Shown here piece after piece: positions 11,064 to 19,943 of a DNA stretch of 64,000 nt; positions within the stretch are counted from its first letter, which is position 1, and every line of letters begins with the position of its first letter. Origin of the DNA: Streptomyces roseoverticillatus (lineage in GTDB: Bacteria > Actinomycetota > Actinomycetes > Streptomycetales > Streptomycetaceae); the NCBI RefSeq assembly GCF_000719265.1, contig NZ_JOFL01000017.1, positions 124,001 to 188,000 of the forward strand, given 5' to 3'. The translations under genes were made by a program, and so were the position numbers. A model generated the notes under the pieces. That model saw nothing but the letters and a program-made list of their open reading frames with translations, was not told the origin of the DNA and did no database searches.

Positions 11064-11567
11064 ATGGCGGGCCTGGAGGGAACGGAGCAGCCACGGCAGC
11101 GGGGAGGCACAGCCGCTGTCCGGTGGTCGCCGACCGTAGAGGATGAACTGGCGCTCAGGGCGCTCGATCTGTACGGCAACCCCACGCAGGGCGAGGTGCA
11201 GCTGCCCTCCCGCCCCGAGTCCGCCGTCGCCGCGCGACGGCTCACCCAGACCGTGGTGCTGCGCCACTGGGGCCTCTCGGGCCAACTGACCGAGCACGCC
11301 GTCCTGCTGGTGTCCGAGCTCGTCGGCAATGCCGTCCGGCACACCGGCGCACGCTATTTCGGCCTGCGGATGCTGCGCCGGAGGGGCTGGCTGCGCATAG
11401 AGGTCCGCGACCCCTCACGCGGGCTGCCCTGCCTCATGCCCGTGCACGAGCTCGACACCACCGGCCGCGGCCTGTTCCTCGTCGACAAGCTCTCCGACCG
11501 CTGGGGAGTGGACCTGCTGGCGCGCGGCAAGACCACGTGGTTCGAGATGCGCGTCGCCGACCGCTGA
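11064..11567 (+). CDS. RsbW-like anti-sigma factor ATPase domain protein
   Basis: 167-residue soluble GHKL-type ATPase resembling the serine kinase/anti-sigma domain of RsbW and SpoIIAB. The N-box (LLVSELVGNAVRHTG, about 78-92) and G-box (GRGLFLVDKLSDRWGV, about 133-148) are clear. Streptomyces carry dozens of such orphan proteins, many without a neighbouring sigma factor; none is adjacent here, so the partner is unknown. Start ATG 11064 with a G-rich ribosome site. Followed by a strong terminator. Confidence 0.88.
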   Translation: MAGLEGTEQPRQRGGTAAVRWSPTVEDELALRALDLYGNPTQGEVQLPSRPESAVAARRLTQTVVLRHWGLSGQLTEHAVLLVSELVGNAVRHTGARYFGLRMLRRRGWLRIEVRDPSRGLPCLMPVHELDTTGRGLFLVDKLSDRWGVDLLARGKTTWFEMRVADR

Positions 11568-11593
11568 CATCCCGCGAGGCCGGTGCCCGCAAA

Positions 11594-11641
11594 CGAAGAG
11601 GCCCCCATCCGTCGGCGTGCGACGGGGCGGGGGCCTCTTCG
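11594..11641 (+). terminator. Terminator after the RsbW-like gene
   Basis: Nearly ideal hairpin: CGAAGAGGCCCCC (11594-11606) pairs with its complement at 11629-11641. Confidence 0.88.
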
Positions 11642-11863
11642 TGCGCCGCGGAGAATTGGGGTGTGTTCCGCGGCGTGCTGACGACCTGGCTCGGGTCAAT
11701 GAGGGTCGTGGCTTCCGACTATGGCAGACGGGGCGCGTTCCAGCCAAAACGGCTATCCGTTCAATTCGGGCAAGGCGGGTCATTTTCTTCTGGAATCAAA
11801 GGTGAGCTGGGCCACGCGCCTTGAATTTCACGAATAGATCATGGGGAACGCTTATTTTTATGC

Positions 11864-11884
11864 GATATCACAGAGAGTGATATC
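11864..11884. promoter_or_regulatory. Inverted repeat GATATCAC-5-GTGATATC
   Basis: Perfect 8-bp arms (11864-11871, 11877-11884) in the A+T-rich leader, about 90 bases upstream of the EF-hand ATG. It looks like a dimeric repressor operator. Regulator unknown. Confidence 0.55.
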
Positions 11885-11921
11885 TGACTGTGATCAGACT
11901 TCCCCGAGGGGGCCGCTAATC

Positions 11922-11942
11922 TGTGCCGGTCACATCGGCACA
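11922..11942. promoter_or_regulatory. Inverted repeat TGTGCCG-7-CGGCACA
   Basis: Perfect 7-bp arms just downstream of the putative -10 and 30 bases before the EF-hand start. Could be an operator or a 5' UTR hairpin. Confidence 0.45.
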
Positions 11943-11971
11943 ACCGAACACCACACCAAGGGGAGGCTCTT

Positions 11972-12187
11972 ATGGCTGACATCGAGAGCGCACGCGAGAC
12001 GTTCGCCAAGTTCGACATCGACGGGGACGGGTTCGTCACGGCCGCCGAGTACAAGAAGGCCATGGCGCAGCTCGGCGACCACTTCGTCACCGAGACCGTC
12101 GCCCAGTCGATCATCGACTCCAAGGACGCCAACGGCGACCGCCTGATGTCCTTCGACGAGTTCTGGGCGTCCGTCAACAAGGACTGA
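11972..12187 (+). CDS. Small EF-hand calcium-binding protein (Cab family)
   Basis: 71-residue cytosolic protein made of one EF-hand pair. Loop 1 (D15-E26, DIDGDGFVTAAE) is canonical. Loop 2 (D52-E63, DANGDRLMSFDE) keeps the ligand positions but has Arg at position 6, where Gly is usual. It belongs to the Streptomyces Cab group of small calcium proteins, some of which affect aerial growth and germination; which Cab it is I cannot say. GGGGAGG precedes the ATG at good spacing. A short hairpin (12187-12204) overlaps the stop. Confidence 0.92.
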   Translation: MADIESARETFAKFDIDGDGFVTAAEYKKAMAQLGDHFVTETVAQSIIDSKDANGDRLMSFDEFWASVNKD

Positions 12188-12222
12188 CCCGTACGGAGAC
12201 GGGTTGTGCCGCCGCGGCCGGG

Positions 12223-12534
12223 TCAGCGCCAGCCGCGCCGCTGCGCCCCGGCCCGCCGCCGCCGGTCGTTGCACAGCAGGCACCGGCCCCAGCCCGGCGG
12301 CAGGGGGTCGCTCTTGTCCCCGTACAGGGGATCCACGGGGCCCTTGGGATGCTCCGAGCAGCCCGTGGCCCCCAGCCCGCCGCCCAGGGCGCTCGCGGCG
12401 GTCAGCGCCCTGCGCAGGGCGTCCACCAGCTGCTCGGCCTCATGGGGTGCGGGCGCGGCGGCGTCGAGGGAGAAGGCGATGTCCGAGGCGGTGGTGAGCG
12501 CGCTCTGGAGTTCGCGCAGGTCTGCGTAACTCAT
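12223..12534 (-). CDS. Small protein with putative CxxH / CxxC metal site
   Basis: 103 residues, no family recognised. The first 50 residues are helical and acidic (start MSYADLRELQ). The C-terminal half is Gly/Pro/Arg-rich with C59-S-E-H62 and C85-L-L-C88, which could coordinate one zinc. The ATG at 12534 is chosen over longer in-frame extensions because codon use and composition fit from there; the ribosome site is weak. It converges on the EF-hand gene with 35 bases between stops. Real-gene status rests on codon pattern and a plausible start. Confidence 0.65.
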   Translation of the reverse strand: MSYADLRELQSALTTASDIAFSLDAAAPAPHEAEQLVDALRRALTAASALGGGLGATGCSEHPKGPVDPLYGDKSDPLPPGWGRCLLCNDRRRRAGAQRRGWR

Positions 12535-12581
12535 GCCTGCGAGCGTAACCGCCGCCACTGACAACCCGGCCCCCGCGCCTC

Positions 12582-13151
12582 TCAGCCGCGGCTGAGGAGC
12601 CAGCTCCGCTCCGCGCCCGCGGAGCCCGCGTCGCGCACCGTCCGCACCCCCTCGCCCGTGGCGTCGCGCGAGGTGCCGGTGCGGTGCGCGGCCTGCTCCC
12701 AGATCCGGCCGCCCTCCTCCGCGACGACCTTCTGCCGCTCGCCCGAGCCGGTCCGCTCGGTGCGGAAGCGCTGCCCCGCCGCGTCCGCGTCGCACGGCAC
12801 GGTGACGAGCAGCGCGCCCGGTCTGCCGTCGCCCGCGCCGATGCAGCGGTACGGCTGGGCCTGTGACGAGAACTGGTGCGTGGCCGGGCTGTAGAACCAG
12901 GTCTGGGCGGCCCGCTCGGACTCCCGGCACGGCTGCAGGGCCACCAGCCACGGCCGCAGGGCGCCGCGCGGGTCGCGGTAGCCGGCCCCTTCGACGGTCA
13001 GGCAGCCGCCGAGCGCGCCGTTGTGGATGCGCACGGCACCGGCGGGCGCCGGGGGCGTGGACGGGGCGTCGGCGCCGGCCATGGGTGCCGTGACGCCGAG
13101 GGCGGCGACGGCGCCGAGGATCGCTGCGGTGGCGCGGAGGGGGTGGCGCAT
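12582..13151 (-). CDS. Secreted ricin-type (beta-trefoil) lectin-like protein
   Basis: 189 residues with a classical signal peptide (MRHPLRAT start, hydrophobic core, AMAGADA cleavage region about 25-30). The mature part has four cysteines spaced as two disulfides (GGCLTV, QPCRES, YRCIGA, VPCDAD) and single-trefoil-like repeats with aromatic residues (TWFYSP). This resembles ricin-B-type folds, possibly binding a cell-wall or extracellular sugar. Catalytic domain absent. Family assignment is tentative. ATG at 13151 follows GAGGAGCC on the coding strand. Confidence 0.7.
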   Translation of the reverse strand: MRHPLRATAAILGAVAALGVTAPMAGADAPSTPPAPAGAVRIHNGALGGCLTVEGAGYRDPRGALRPWLVALQPCRESERAAQTWFYSPATHQFSSQAQPYRCIGAGDGRPGALLVTVPCDADAAGQRFRTERTGSGERQKVVAEEGGRIWEQAAHRTGTSRDATGEGVRTVRDAGSAGAERSWLLSRG

Positions 13152-13334
13152 GGCGAGGGCTCCTCGATCATTCGGTGAACGGAATGGAACGGAACGAGGG
13201 CGTTGAGATTACTGACAGCACCGGTGAGCTGACACGCTGTTTCCGGTCATGGTCATTTTCGCTCGCGACCTGTGATCACCCGGGATATCCTGGCCAAAAC
13301 TTTACGAAGTGCGGACAAAGGATAGTTAAGGCCC

Positions 13335-14177
13335 TTGAAGGCGATACGTAAGAGCGTTGTGGCGGCCACCGGGATCGCGCTGGCCCTGAGCCTGGCGGCG
13401 TGCGGGGGCGGCGACGAGGCGGCGGGCTCCGGCGGTGGGAAGAGCGACGGCGGTGCGGACAAGGCGCTCAAGGCGGCTGACCCGGCCGCCACGCTCAAGA
13501 CGGCCGCGGCCAAGGGGGCGCAGCAGAACACCTACCGCACCCAGGGGACGAGCAAGGACCAGGACGGCGAGTACGTCACCGAGGGCGCGTTCCAGGTGAA
13601 GCCCCACGCCTCCGAGAAGAAGGACGTGGGCCCGAAGACGGCCGAGCTCCCCGACGGCATCAGCCGCATGATCACCCTGAACGACAAGATGTACTTCAAC
13701 GGGGAGAAGGTCCCCGGCAAGAAGTGGTGGACGTTCAGCATCGAGGGAGCCGACAAGAGCAAGGACCCTTCGACGGAGCTCTTCGTCCGGCTGACGTCGG
13801 CCCTCGCCACCTCCAAGGACGCGAAGAACACGGGCGTCGAGACGGTCGGCGGCCGCCGCGCGGCCCGCTTCCAGGGCACGGTCGTCGTGTCGGAGCTCGC
13901 CGCGTACAAGGGCGACGCGATGCAGGAGAAGGACCGCGACTTCACGGTGAAGCAGTGGAAGCAGGAGGGCGTGGAGAAGGCCGTCCTCACCGTCTGGGTC
14001 GACAAGGACGGCGTGGTCGCGAAGACCGAGGAGTCGGGCAAGGGCTCCAAGGGCGAGTACCGCCGGACCGACGAGTACCGCGACTGGGGCGCGGACCTGG
14101 GCATCAAGCCCCCGCCGGCCGCCGAGACGGCGACCGAGAAGGAGGTCCTGGAGGCCGAGATGAAGAAGCAGAAGTAG
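13335..14177 (+). CDS. LppX/LprG-like lipoprotein of unknown function
   Basis: 280 residues. The signal peptide ends in lipobox LSLAAC (about C18) followed by Gly/Asp/Ser spacers, so it is membrane-anchored outside the cell. The mature domain alternates charged beta-strands (TYRTQGTSKD, QVKPHASEKK, TVWVDKDGVV) and resembles the LolA/LppX fold that binds hydrophobic ligands; this is inferred from pattern only. The TTG at 13335 is the only start placing the signal peptide correctly, with AAAGGA 13 bases upstream. A convergent terminator separates it from sdaA. Confidence 0.75.
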   Translation: MKAIRKSVVAATGIALALSLAACGGGDEAAGSGGGKSDGGADKALKAADPAATLKTAAAKGAQQNTYRTQGTSKDQDGEYVTEGAFQVKPHASEKKDVGPKTAELPDGISRMITLNDKMYFNGEKVPGKKWWTFSIEGADKSKDPSTELFVRLTSALATSKDAKNTGVETVGGRRAARFQGTVVVSELAAYKGDAMQEKDRDFTVKQWKQEGVEKAVLTVWVDKDGVVAKTEESGKGSKGEYRRTDEYRDWGADLGIKPPPAAETATEKEVLEAEMKKQK

Positions 14178-14298
14178 CTTCTCCGGACATGACGGGGCGC
14201 CCTGTCAGCTTCTCGCGCACCGGTCTCTTGCGCAGTCTCTCCCCGTTGCGATCACCGGAAATCGACGGTTCGCAGGGCGGGGGTCGAGGCGCAAGACA

Positions 14299-14339
14299 GG
14301 CCCTGACAGTGCCGTAAGGCGCAACGCGCTGTCAGGGCC
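14299..14339. terminator. Bidirectional terminator, lipoprotein / sdaA
   Basis: Perfect 11-bp stem (14299-14309 with 14329-14339) between two convergent genes, 18 bases past the sdaA stop. Confidence 0.85.
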
Positions 14340-14357
14340 CGTGACCGGGCTGCGGTC

Positions 14358-15740
14358 TCAGCACTCGATGATGTTCACGGCGAGCCCGCCGCGCGCCGTC
14401 TCCTTGTACTTGACGCTCATGTCCGCGCCCGTCTCCTTCATGGTCTTGATGACCTTGTCGAGGGAGACGTGGTGCCGGCCGTCGCCGCGCAGGGCCATGC
14501 GGGCCGCGGTGACCGCCTTCGCGGCGGCCATGCCGTTGCGCTCGATGCACGGGATCTGGACCAGGCCGCCGACCGGGTCGCAGGTCAGGCCCAGGTTGTG
14601 CTCCATGCCGATCTCCGCGGCGTTCTCCACCTGCTCGGGGGAGCCGCCGAGGACCTCGGCGAGGCCGCCGGAGGCCATGGAGCAGGCGGAGCCGACCTCG
14701 CCCTGGCAGCCGACCTCGGCGCCGGAGATCGAGGCGTTCTCCTTGAAGAGCAGGCCGATCGCACCGGCGGCGAGCAGGAAGCGGACGATGCCGTCCTCGT
14801 CCGCGCCCGGCACGAAGTTCATGTAGTAGTGCAGGACGGCCGGGATGATGCCCGCGGCGCCGTTGGTGGGGGCGGTCACGACGCGGCCGCCCGCGGCGTT
14901 CTCCTCGTTGACGGCCATGGCGTAGATCGTGATCCACTCCATGGCGCGGGCCTGCGGGTCGCCCTCGGCGCGCAGCTGGCGGGCGGAGTTCGCGGCGCGG
15001 CGGCGGACCTTCAGGCCGCCCGGCAGGATGCCCTCGCGGGACATGCCGCGCGACACGCACGCCTGCATCACGCGCCAGATCTCCAGGAGGCCCTCGCGGA
15101 TCTCCGTCTCCGTGCGCCAGGCCTTCTCGTTCTCCATCATCATCGCGGAGATCGACAGGCCGGACTCGCGGGACATGCGCAGCAGCTCGTCACCGGTGCG
15201 GAAGGGGTACTTCAGCACGGTGTCGTCGAGCTTGATGCGGTCCTCGCCGACCGCGTCCTCGTCCACGACGAAGCCGCCGCCGACCGAGTAGTAGGTCTTC
15301 TCCAGCAGGGGGGCGCCGGCCTCGTCGTAGGCGAAGAGGGTCATGCCGTTGGCGTGGTACGGCAGGGAGCGGCGGCGGTGCAGGATCAGCTGGGTCGACT
15401 CGTCGAAGTCGATCTCGTGGGTGCTGCCGATCTCCGCGCCGAGCAGCCGCAGCCGCTTCGACTCGCGGATCCGCTCGACCTCGGTGTCCGCCAGCTCGAC
15501 GTCGACCGTGCGCGGGGAGTAGCCCTCCAGGCCCAGCAGGACGGCCTTCGGCGTGCCGTGGCCGTGGCCGGTGGCGCCGAGGGAGCCGAAGAGCTCGGCG
15601 CGGACGGACGTGGTGTGGGCCAGCAGGCCCTCGTTCTTCAGCCGCCGCGTGAACATCAGCGCGGCCCGCATGGGGCCGACCGTGTGGGAGCTGGACGGGC
15701 CTATGCCGATCGAGAAGAGATCGAAAACGGAGATGGCCAC
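14358..15740 (-). CDS. sdaA: L-serine ammonia-lyase (serine dehydratase), 4Fe-4S type
   Basis: Deaminates L-serine to pyruvate and ammonia. 460 residues, single-chain type with beta and alpha domains fused. The N-terminal [14 protein letters not shown] motif is intact. The iron-sulfur cysteines C345, C387 and C398 have the 42/11 spacing known from the Legionella enzyme. The C-terminal tail ends in ...IIEC, the Cys-tail feature of this class. GTG at 15740 is preceded by GGGAG. It follows glyA on the same strand but beyond a strong hairpin, so it probably has its own promoter, as well as any read-through from the glycine operon. Confidence 0.95.
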   Translation of the reverse strand: MAISVFDLFSIGIGPSSSHTVGPMRAALMFTRRLKNEGLLAHTTSVRAELFGSLGATGHGHGTPKAVLLGLEGYSPRTVDVELADTEVERIRESKRLRLLGAEIGSTHEIDFDESTQLILHRRRSLPYHANGMTLFAYDEAGAPLLEKTYYSVGGGFVVDEDAVGEDRIKLDDTVLKYPFRTGDELLRMSRESGLSISAMMMENEKAWRTETEIREGLLEIWRVMQACVSRGMSREGILPGGLKVRRRAANSARQLRAEGDPQARAMEWITIYAMAVNEENAAGGRVVTAPTNGAAGIIPAVLHYYMNFVPGADEDGIVRFLLAAGAIGLLFKENASISGAEVGCQGEVGSACSMASGGLAEVLGGSPEQVENAAEIGMEHNLGLTCDPVGGLVQIPCIERNGMAAAKAVTAARMALRGDGRHHVSLDKVIKTMKETGADMSVKYKETARGGLAVNIIEC

Positions 15741-15797
15741 GGTGGCTGCTCCCTGTCTGCTTGGAGGTGGTACGGGTGGTGCCGGGGGGTCGAGCAC

Positions 15798-15837
15798 GGG
15801 GCGCACCCGGTAGGAATCCCGGGGGCGCACCCGGTAG
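15798..15837 (-). repeat. Pair of exact 16-bp direct repeats upstream of sdaA
   Basis: GGGGCGCACCCGGTAG occurs at 15798-15813 and 15822-15837 (24-base period), 58-97 bases upstream of the sdaA start and past the glyA terminator. Candidate regulator site. Confidence 0.65.
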
Positions 15838-15854
15838 TACGGGGGCGCGTGGTG

Positions 15855-15896
15855 CGGGGCACCGGGCGCTCACTCTTCAGTGTGCCCGGTGCCCCG
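15855..15896 (-). terminator. Terminator after glyA
   Basis: Perfect 13-bp stem (15855-15867 with 15884-15896), 30 bases past the glyA stop. Confidence 0.87.
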
Positions 15897-15925
15897 TACA
15901 TGCGGGTGAATCGGATGCCGATGTG

Positions 15926-17188
15926 TTACTTCAGGCCGGGGTACAGCGGGTGCTTGTCCGCCAGGGCCGTGACGCGGCCGCGCAGGGCTTCCGCGTCGTA
16001 CGACGGCTTCAGCGCCTCGGCGATGATGTCGGCAACCTCACGGAAGTCCTCGGCCTGGAAGCCGCGGGTGGCCAGCGCCGGGGTGCCGATCCGCAGACCC
16101 GAGGTGACCATCGGGGGCCGCGGGTCGTTCGGGATGGCGTTCCGGTTGACCGTGATCCCGACCTCGTGGAGGCGGTCCTCGGCCTGCTGGCCGTCCAGCT
16201 CGGAGTTGCGCAGGTCCACCAGCACCAGGTGCACGTCCGTGCCGCCGGAGAGGACGGAGACGCCCACCTCGGTGACGTCGGCCTGCATCAGGCGCTCGGC
16301 CAGGATCTTCGCGCCCTCCAGCGTACGCTGCTGGCGCTCCTTGAACTCCTCGCTGGCCGCGACCTTGAAGGAGACGGCCTTCGCGGCGATCACGTGCTCC
16401 AGCGGACCACCCTGCTGACCGGGGAAGACGGCAGAGTTGATCTTCTTGGCCAGGTCGGCCGTGGAGAGGATCACACCACCGCGCGGACCGCCGAGGGTCT
16501 TGTGCGTGGTGGTGGTCACGACGTGCGCGTGCGGCACCGGGGAGGGGTGCAGCCCGGCGGCGACGAGGCCCGCGAAGTGGGCCATGTCGACCATCAGGTA
16601 CGCGCCGACCTCGTCGGCGATCCGGCGGAAGGCCGCGAAGTCCAGCTGGCGCGGGTACGCGGACCAGCCGGCGACGATCAGCTTCGGGCGGTGCTCCTTG
16701 GCGAGGCGCTCGACCTCCTCCATGTCGACCAGGTTGGTCTGCTCGTCGACGTGGTAGGCGACCACGTTGTAGAGCTTGCCGGAGAAGTTGATCTTCATGC
16801 CGTGGGTCAGGTGCCCGCCGTGGGCGAGGTTCAGACCCAGGATGGTGTCGCCCGGCTTGATCAGCGCGAACATCGCGGCGGCGTTGGCCTGTGCGCCGGA
16901 GTGCGGCTGGACGTTCGCGTGCTCGGCACCGAAGAGCGCCTTGATCCGGTCGATGGCGATCTGCTCGACGACATCGACGTGCTCGCAGCCACCGTAGTAG
17001 CGGCGGCCGGGGTAGCCCTCGGCGTACTTGTTGGTGAGGACCGAGCCCTGGGCCTCCATGACCGCGACCGGAGCGAAGTTCTCCGAGGCGATCATTTCGA
17101 GGGTGGACTGCTGGCGGTGGAGTTCGGCGTCGACAGCGGCGGCGACGTCGGGGTCGAGCTCATGGAGGGAGCTGTTCAGAAGCGACAT
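15926..17188 (-). CDS. glyA: Serine hydroxymethyltransferase
   Basis: PLP enzyme interconverting serine and glycine with tetrahydrofolate. 420 residues, normal length. The PLP lysine is K230 in [14 protein letters not shown]; the N-terminal SENF and the [15 protein letters not shown] motif are intact. It lies 46 bases downstream of gcvH in the riboswitch-led operon. Here it can take methylene-tetrahydrofolate made by glycine cleavage and convert a second glycine to serine, which SdaA then deaminates. ATG 17188 follows AGGAAGAA on the coding strand. Confidence 0.97.
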   Translation of the reverse strand: MSLLNSSLHELDPDVAAAVDAELHRQQSTLEMIASENFAPVAVMEAQGSVLTNKYAEGYPGRRYYGGCEHVDVVEQIAIDRIKALFGAEHANVQPHSGAQANAAAMFALIKPGDTILGLNLAHGGHLTHGMKINFSGKLYNVVAYHVDEQTNLVDMEEVERLAKEHRPKLIVAGWSAYPRQLDFAAFRRIADEVGAYLMVDMAHFAGLVAAGLHPSPVPHAHVVTTTTHKTLGGPRGGVILSTADLAKKINSAVFPGQQGGPLEHVIAAKAVSFKVAASEEFKERQQRTLEGAKILAERLMQADVTEVGVSVLSGGTDVHLVLVDLRNSELDGQQAEDRLHEVGITVNRNAIPNDPRPPMVTSGLRIGTPALATRGFQAEDFREVADIIAEALKPSYDAEALRGRVTALADKHPLYPGLK

Positions 17189-17234
17189 GAGTTCTTCCTG
17201 GACTTCCTGGGCGGAGGAGGAGGTGAGGGCGAGG

Positions 17235-17615
17235 TCAGCCTGCGGTGAGGGCGTCGTACGCGGCGGCGGAGAGGAGGTCCGCCGGCTCGTCCGTGATCTT
17301 CACCTTGAACAGCCAGCCGCCCTCGAAGGGGGCGGAGTTCACCAGCGCGGGGTCGTCCACGACGTCCTGGTTGGCCGCGATGACCTCGCCGGTCACCGGG
17401 GAGTACAGGTCGCTGACCGACTTGGTCGACTCCAGCTCGCCGCAGGACTCGCCCGCGGTGACGGTGTCACCGACGGCCGGGAGCTGGGCGTAGACGACGT
17501 CACCGAGCGAGTTCGCGGCGAACTCGGTGATGCCGACCGTGGCCACGCCGTCCGCGTCGACGGCCGACAGCCACTCGTGCTCCTTGCTGTAGCGCAGCTG
17601 CTGGGGGTTGCTCAT
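17235..17615 (-). CDS. gcvH: Glycine cleavage system H protein
   Basis: Lipoyl carrier that shuttles the aminomethyl group between the P, T and L proteins. 126 residues. The lipoylation lysine is K65 in [13 protein letters not shown] at 17615 with AGGAG about 8 bases upstream; the longer open frame extending upstream into gcvT is spurious. It lies 100 bases after gcvT and 46 before glyA. The P protein gene is not in the window. Confidence 0.97.
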   Translation of the reverse strand: MSNPQQLRYSKEHEWLSAVDADGVATVGITEFAANSLGDVVYAQLPAVGDTVTAGESCGELESTKSVSDLYSPVTGEVIAANQDVVDDPALVNSAPFEGGWLFKVKITDEPADLLSAAAYDALTAG

Positions 17616-17715
17616 GGCTAGATTCTCCTGGATGCGCGTGAGTGCTTGTGCAACGGGTCTTGACAGGTGAGAACGGAGGGGGTCCGGATGATCTACGGGC
17701 GCCCCCCCCGGGCGA

Positions 17716-18831
17716 TCAGCGCTGCCGCTTGTAGAAGGGCAGGGCGACGACCTCGTACGGCTCGTGGCTGCCGCGGATGTCCACGCCCACGCCCGGCGTG
17801 CCGGGCGCGGCGTGCGCCGCGTCCACGTAGGCGATCGCGATCGGCTTGCCGAGCGTGGGGGAGGGGGCACCGGAGGTGACCTCGCCGACGGTCTCGCCGC
17901 CGGCCACCACCGCGAAGCCGGCGCGCGGGACGCGGCGGCCCTCGGCGATCAGCCCGACGAGCTTGCGCGGCGGCTGCGCCTCGGCGCGCTCCGCGGCCGC
18001 CTGCAGCGCGGCGCGGCCCACGAAGTCGCCCTCCTTCTCGAACTTCACGACCCGCCCCAGGCCCGCGTCGAACGGGGTGGTCGCGGTCGTCAGCTCGTGG
18101 CCGTACAGCGGCATGCCCGCCTCCAGGCGCAGCGTGTCGCGGCAGGAGAGCCCGCACGGCACGAGGCCGGCGTCCGCGCCCGCCTCCGTGAGGGCCTTCC
18201 ACAGCTTCTCGGCGTCACCGGGGGCCACGAACAGCTCGAAGCCGTCCTCACCCGTGTAGCCCGTGCGGGCGATGAGGGCCGGCACGCCCGCGACGGTGCC
18301 CGGCAGGCCCGCGTAGTACTTCAGGCCGTCCAGGTCGGCGTCGGTCAGCGACTTCAGGATGCCCGGCGACTCCGGGCCCTGGACGGCGAGCAGGGCGTAC
18401 GCGTCGCGGTCGTCGCGGACCTCCGCGTCGAAGCCGGCGGCCCGCCCGGTCAGCGCGTCGAGCACGGTCTGCGCGTTGGAGGCGTTGGCCACGACCATGT
18501 ACTCGGTGTCGGCGAGGCGGTAGACGATCAGGTCGTCGAGGATGCCGCCGTCCTCACGGCAGATCATTGTGTAGCGGGCGCGGCCGGTGGCGACGCTCCC
18601 TATGTTGCCCACCAGGGCGAAGTCCAGCAGGGCGGCGGCCTGCGGGCCGGTCACGGTGATCTCGCCCATGTGCGAGAGGTCGAAGAGGCCCGCGCGGGTG
18701 CGGACCGCGACGTGCTCGTCGCGCTCGCTTCCGTAACGCAGCGGCATGTCCCAGCCGGCGAAGTCGGTCATGGTCGCGCCGAGCTCGCGGTGCAGGGCGT
18801 CGAGGGCGGTGCGGCGAGGGGTGTCTGTCAT
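17716..18831 (-). CDS. gcvT: Glycine cleavage system aminomethyltransferase (T protein)
   Basis: Transfers the methylene group from the H-protein intermediate to tetrahydrofolate, releasing ammonia. 371 residues, typical length. The N-terminal folate domain ([21 protein letters not shown]) and the C-terminal barrel are intact. ATG 18831 is preceded by GGGAG 9 bases upstream; the frame open to 18873 runs into the riboswitch 3' end. First gene of gcvT-gcvH-glyA, controlled by the glycine riboswitch upstream. Confidence 0.97.
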   Translation of the reverse strand: MTDTPRRTALDALHRELGATMTDFAGWDMPLRYGSERDEHVAVRTRAGLFDLSHMGEITVTGPQAAALLDFALVGNIGSVATGRARYTMICREDGGILDDLIVYRLADTEYMVVANASNAQTVLDALTGRAAGFDAEVRDDRDAYALLAVQGPESPGILKSLTDADLDGLKYYAGLPGTVAGVPALIARTGYTGEDGFELFVAPGDAEKLWKALTEAGADAGLVPCGLSCRDTLRLEAGMPLYGHELTTATTPFDAGLGRVVKFEKEGDFVGRAALQAAAERAEAQPPRKLVGLIAEGRRVPRAGFAVVAGGETVGEVTSGAPSPTLGKPIAIAYVDAAHAAPGTPGVGVDIRGSHEPYEVVALPFYKRQR

Positions 18832-19252
18832 GGTGTGGGCTCCCGGACATGGCAGTGAGGACGTCCTCCCCATCTGTCATCGGAACCTGAGAGGTTCACC
18901 GGAAGCCGCCGCGACACGCGGGAGCCCGGCTTGCACCTTGGGTGGAGCCGCACGTGGTGCGGCCCGCTTTTCAGATCTGCCTCGTCCGCGCGGTACGGGG
19001 CCTGAGAGATTCAAGGGAGGAACTTGCTCCTTCGGCGCCCAGCGCACACGGCGTGGCGTGCAGCCTGGGACTCTCCCGCGCGGATTCGAGCGGCCGGTAT
19101 GCAGTTGGATTCGCAGTTGGCGCGCACATCATTGCACGTACGAGCGCGATACGGACTGCCTGGCGCCCCTCGAATTCGATTACCTTGCCTTTACGTTCGG
19201 TGGGTAAGGGCTGGTGACGGGCAGTGACCGGGCCGGGGGAGAGGCAGAACCG
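18832..19252. other. Divergent leader region gcvT / P-loop gene
   Basis: Holds the riboswitch (18866-19080). From 19085 to 19252 lie the presumed divergent promoters; this part is somewhat richer in A+T (for example near 19175-19200). No gene seen. Confidence 0.5.
18866..19080 (-). ncRNA. Tandem glycine riboswitch (gcvT type)
   Basis: On the minus strand the leader shows the glycine aptamer signature twice. Aptamer I: GCGGGAGAGTCCC (from 19080), GCGCCGAAGGAGCAA, then AATCTCTCAGGC. A linker with GAGGCAGATCTGAAAAG follows. Aptamer II: CACCCAAGGTGCAAGCC, then AACCTCTCAGGTTCCGATG and ACAGATGGGGAGG (to 18866). The gcvT ribosome site lies about 25 bases beyond. In S. griseus such switches activate the glycine cleavage genes when glycine is high; an ON switch is inferred here too. 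I see no separate strong terminator between aptamer and start, so translational control is possible. Confidence 0.93.
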
Positions 19253-19921
19253 ATGGGAACAGCACCGACAGCACCGACAGCGGGCACGGCCGCCGCGGCG
19301 GAGGGCGGCCCGCTGCCTGCGGCGCGGCCCCGGGCCGGGGTGCTGGACCTGCGCGGCGGAGCGGGCCGCGGGGAACTGCGCTTCCCCGTGGGCGACCTGC
19401 TGATCGTCTCCGGGCTGCCCGGGAGCGGGAAGTCCACGCTCATCCGGCGCGCGGTGGCCGCGCTCGACGCCCGGGACGGGATCGTCTGGTGCGTCGACTC
19501 CCAGGACGCCCGGGAGCGGCTGGAGCGGCGCGCGCCCGGCTGGCTCCCCTACAGCGCGTACCGGCCGTTCGCCCGGCTCGCCCACTACGCGGCGCTGCGG
19601 CGCGCCCTGCGCTCCGGTGCGAGCGTCGTCGTGCACGACTGCGGGCAGCGGGGGTGGGTGCGCCGCTGGGTCGCGCGCGACGCCCGCCGCCGGGGCGCGG
19701 CGGCCCACCTCCTGCTCCTCGACGTGCCCCCGGGCACGGCGCTGGCCGGGCAGGCGGCGCGGGGCCGGGGCGTCTCGCCGCACGCGTTCGGGCGGCACCG
19801 GCGGGCGATGGCCCGGCTGACCACCGAGGTCGCGGAGGGCCGGCCGCCGGCGGGGGTGGCGTCGGTGATCCTGCTGGACCGCGGGGCGGTGGACGCGCTC
19901 GGGGAGATCGCGTTCGCGTGA
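19253..19921 (+). CDS. P-loop ATPase/kinase-like protein
   Basis: 222-residue cytosolic protein. Walker A GLPGSGKST at 54-62 follows a short beta-strand (DLLIVS), as in AAA_33 or zeta-toxin-like kinases. Later strands VVVHDCG (possible Walker B, D in HDCG) and HLLLLDVPPGTAL resemble nucleotide or small-molecule kinases. Substrate unknown. ATG at 19253 with GGGGGAGAGG upstream is preferred over the GTG at 19214. Monocistronic and divergent from the riboswitch operon; a glycine link is not evident. Confidence 0.75.
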   Translation: MGTAPTAPTAGTAAAAEGGPLPAARPRAGVLDLRGGAGRGELRFPVGDLLIVSGLPGSGKSTLIRRAVAALDARDGIVWCVDSQDARERLERRAPGWLPYSAYRPFARLAHYAALRRALRSGASVVVHDCGQRGWVRRWVARDARRRGAAAHLLLLDVPPGTALAGQAARGRGVSPHAFGRHRRAMARLTTEVAEGRPPAGVASVILLDRGAVDALGEIAFA

Positions 19922-19943
19922 CCGCGGCCGGCACCGAAGCCGC

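Larger units (their letters stand above)
11568..11971. other. A+T-rich intergenic region upstream of the EF-hand gene
   Basis: About 400 bases without a supported gene. After the terminator, the stretch from about 11740 to 11900 has visibly lower G+C than its surroundings, about half. It carries two perfect inverted repeats (11864-11884 and 11922-11942). TAATCT at 11918-11923 could be a -10 element. In S. coelicolor I recall a secreted ADP-ribosyltransferase gene (SCO5461) near this position; no equivalent is present here. Confidence 0.5.
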
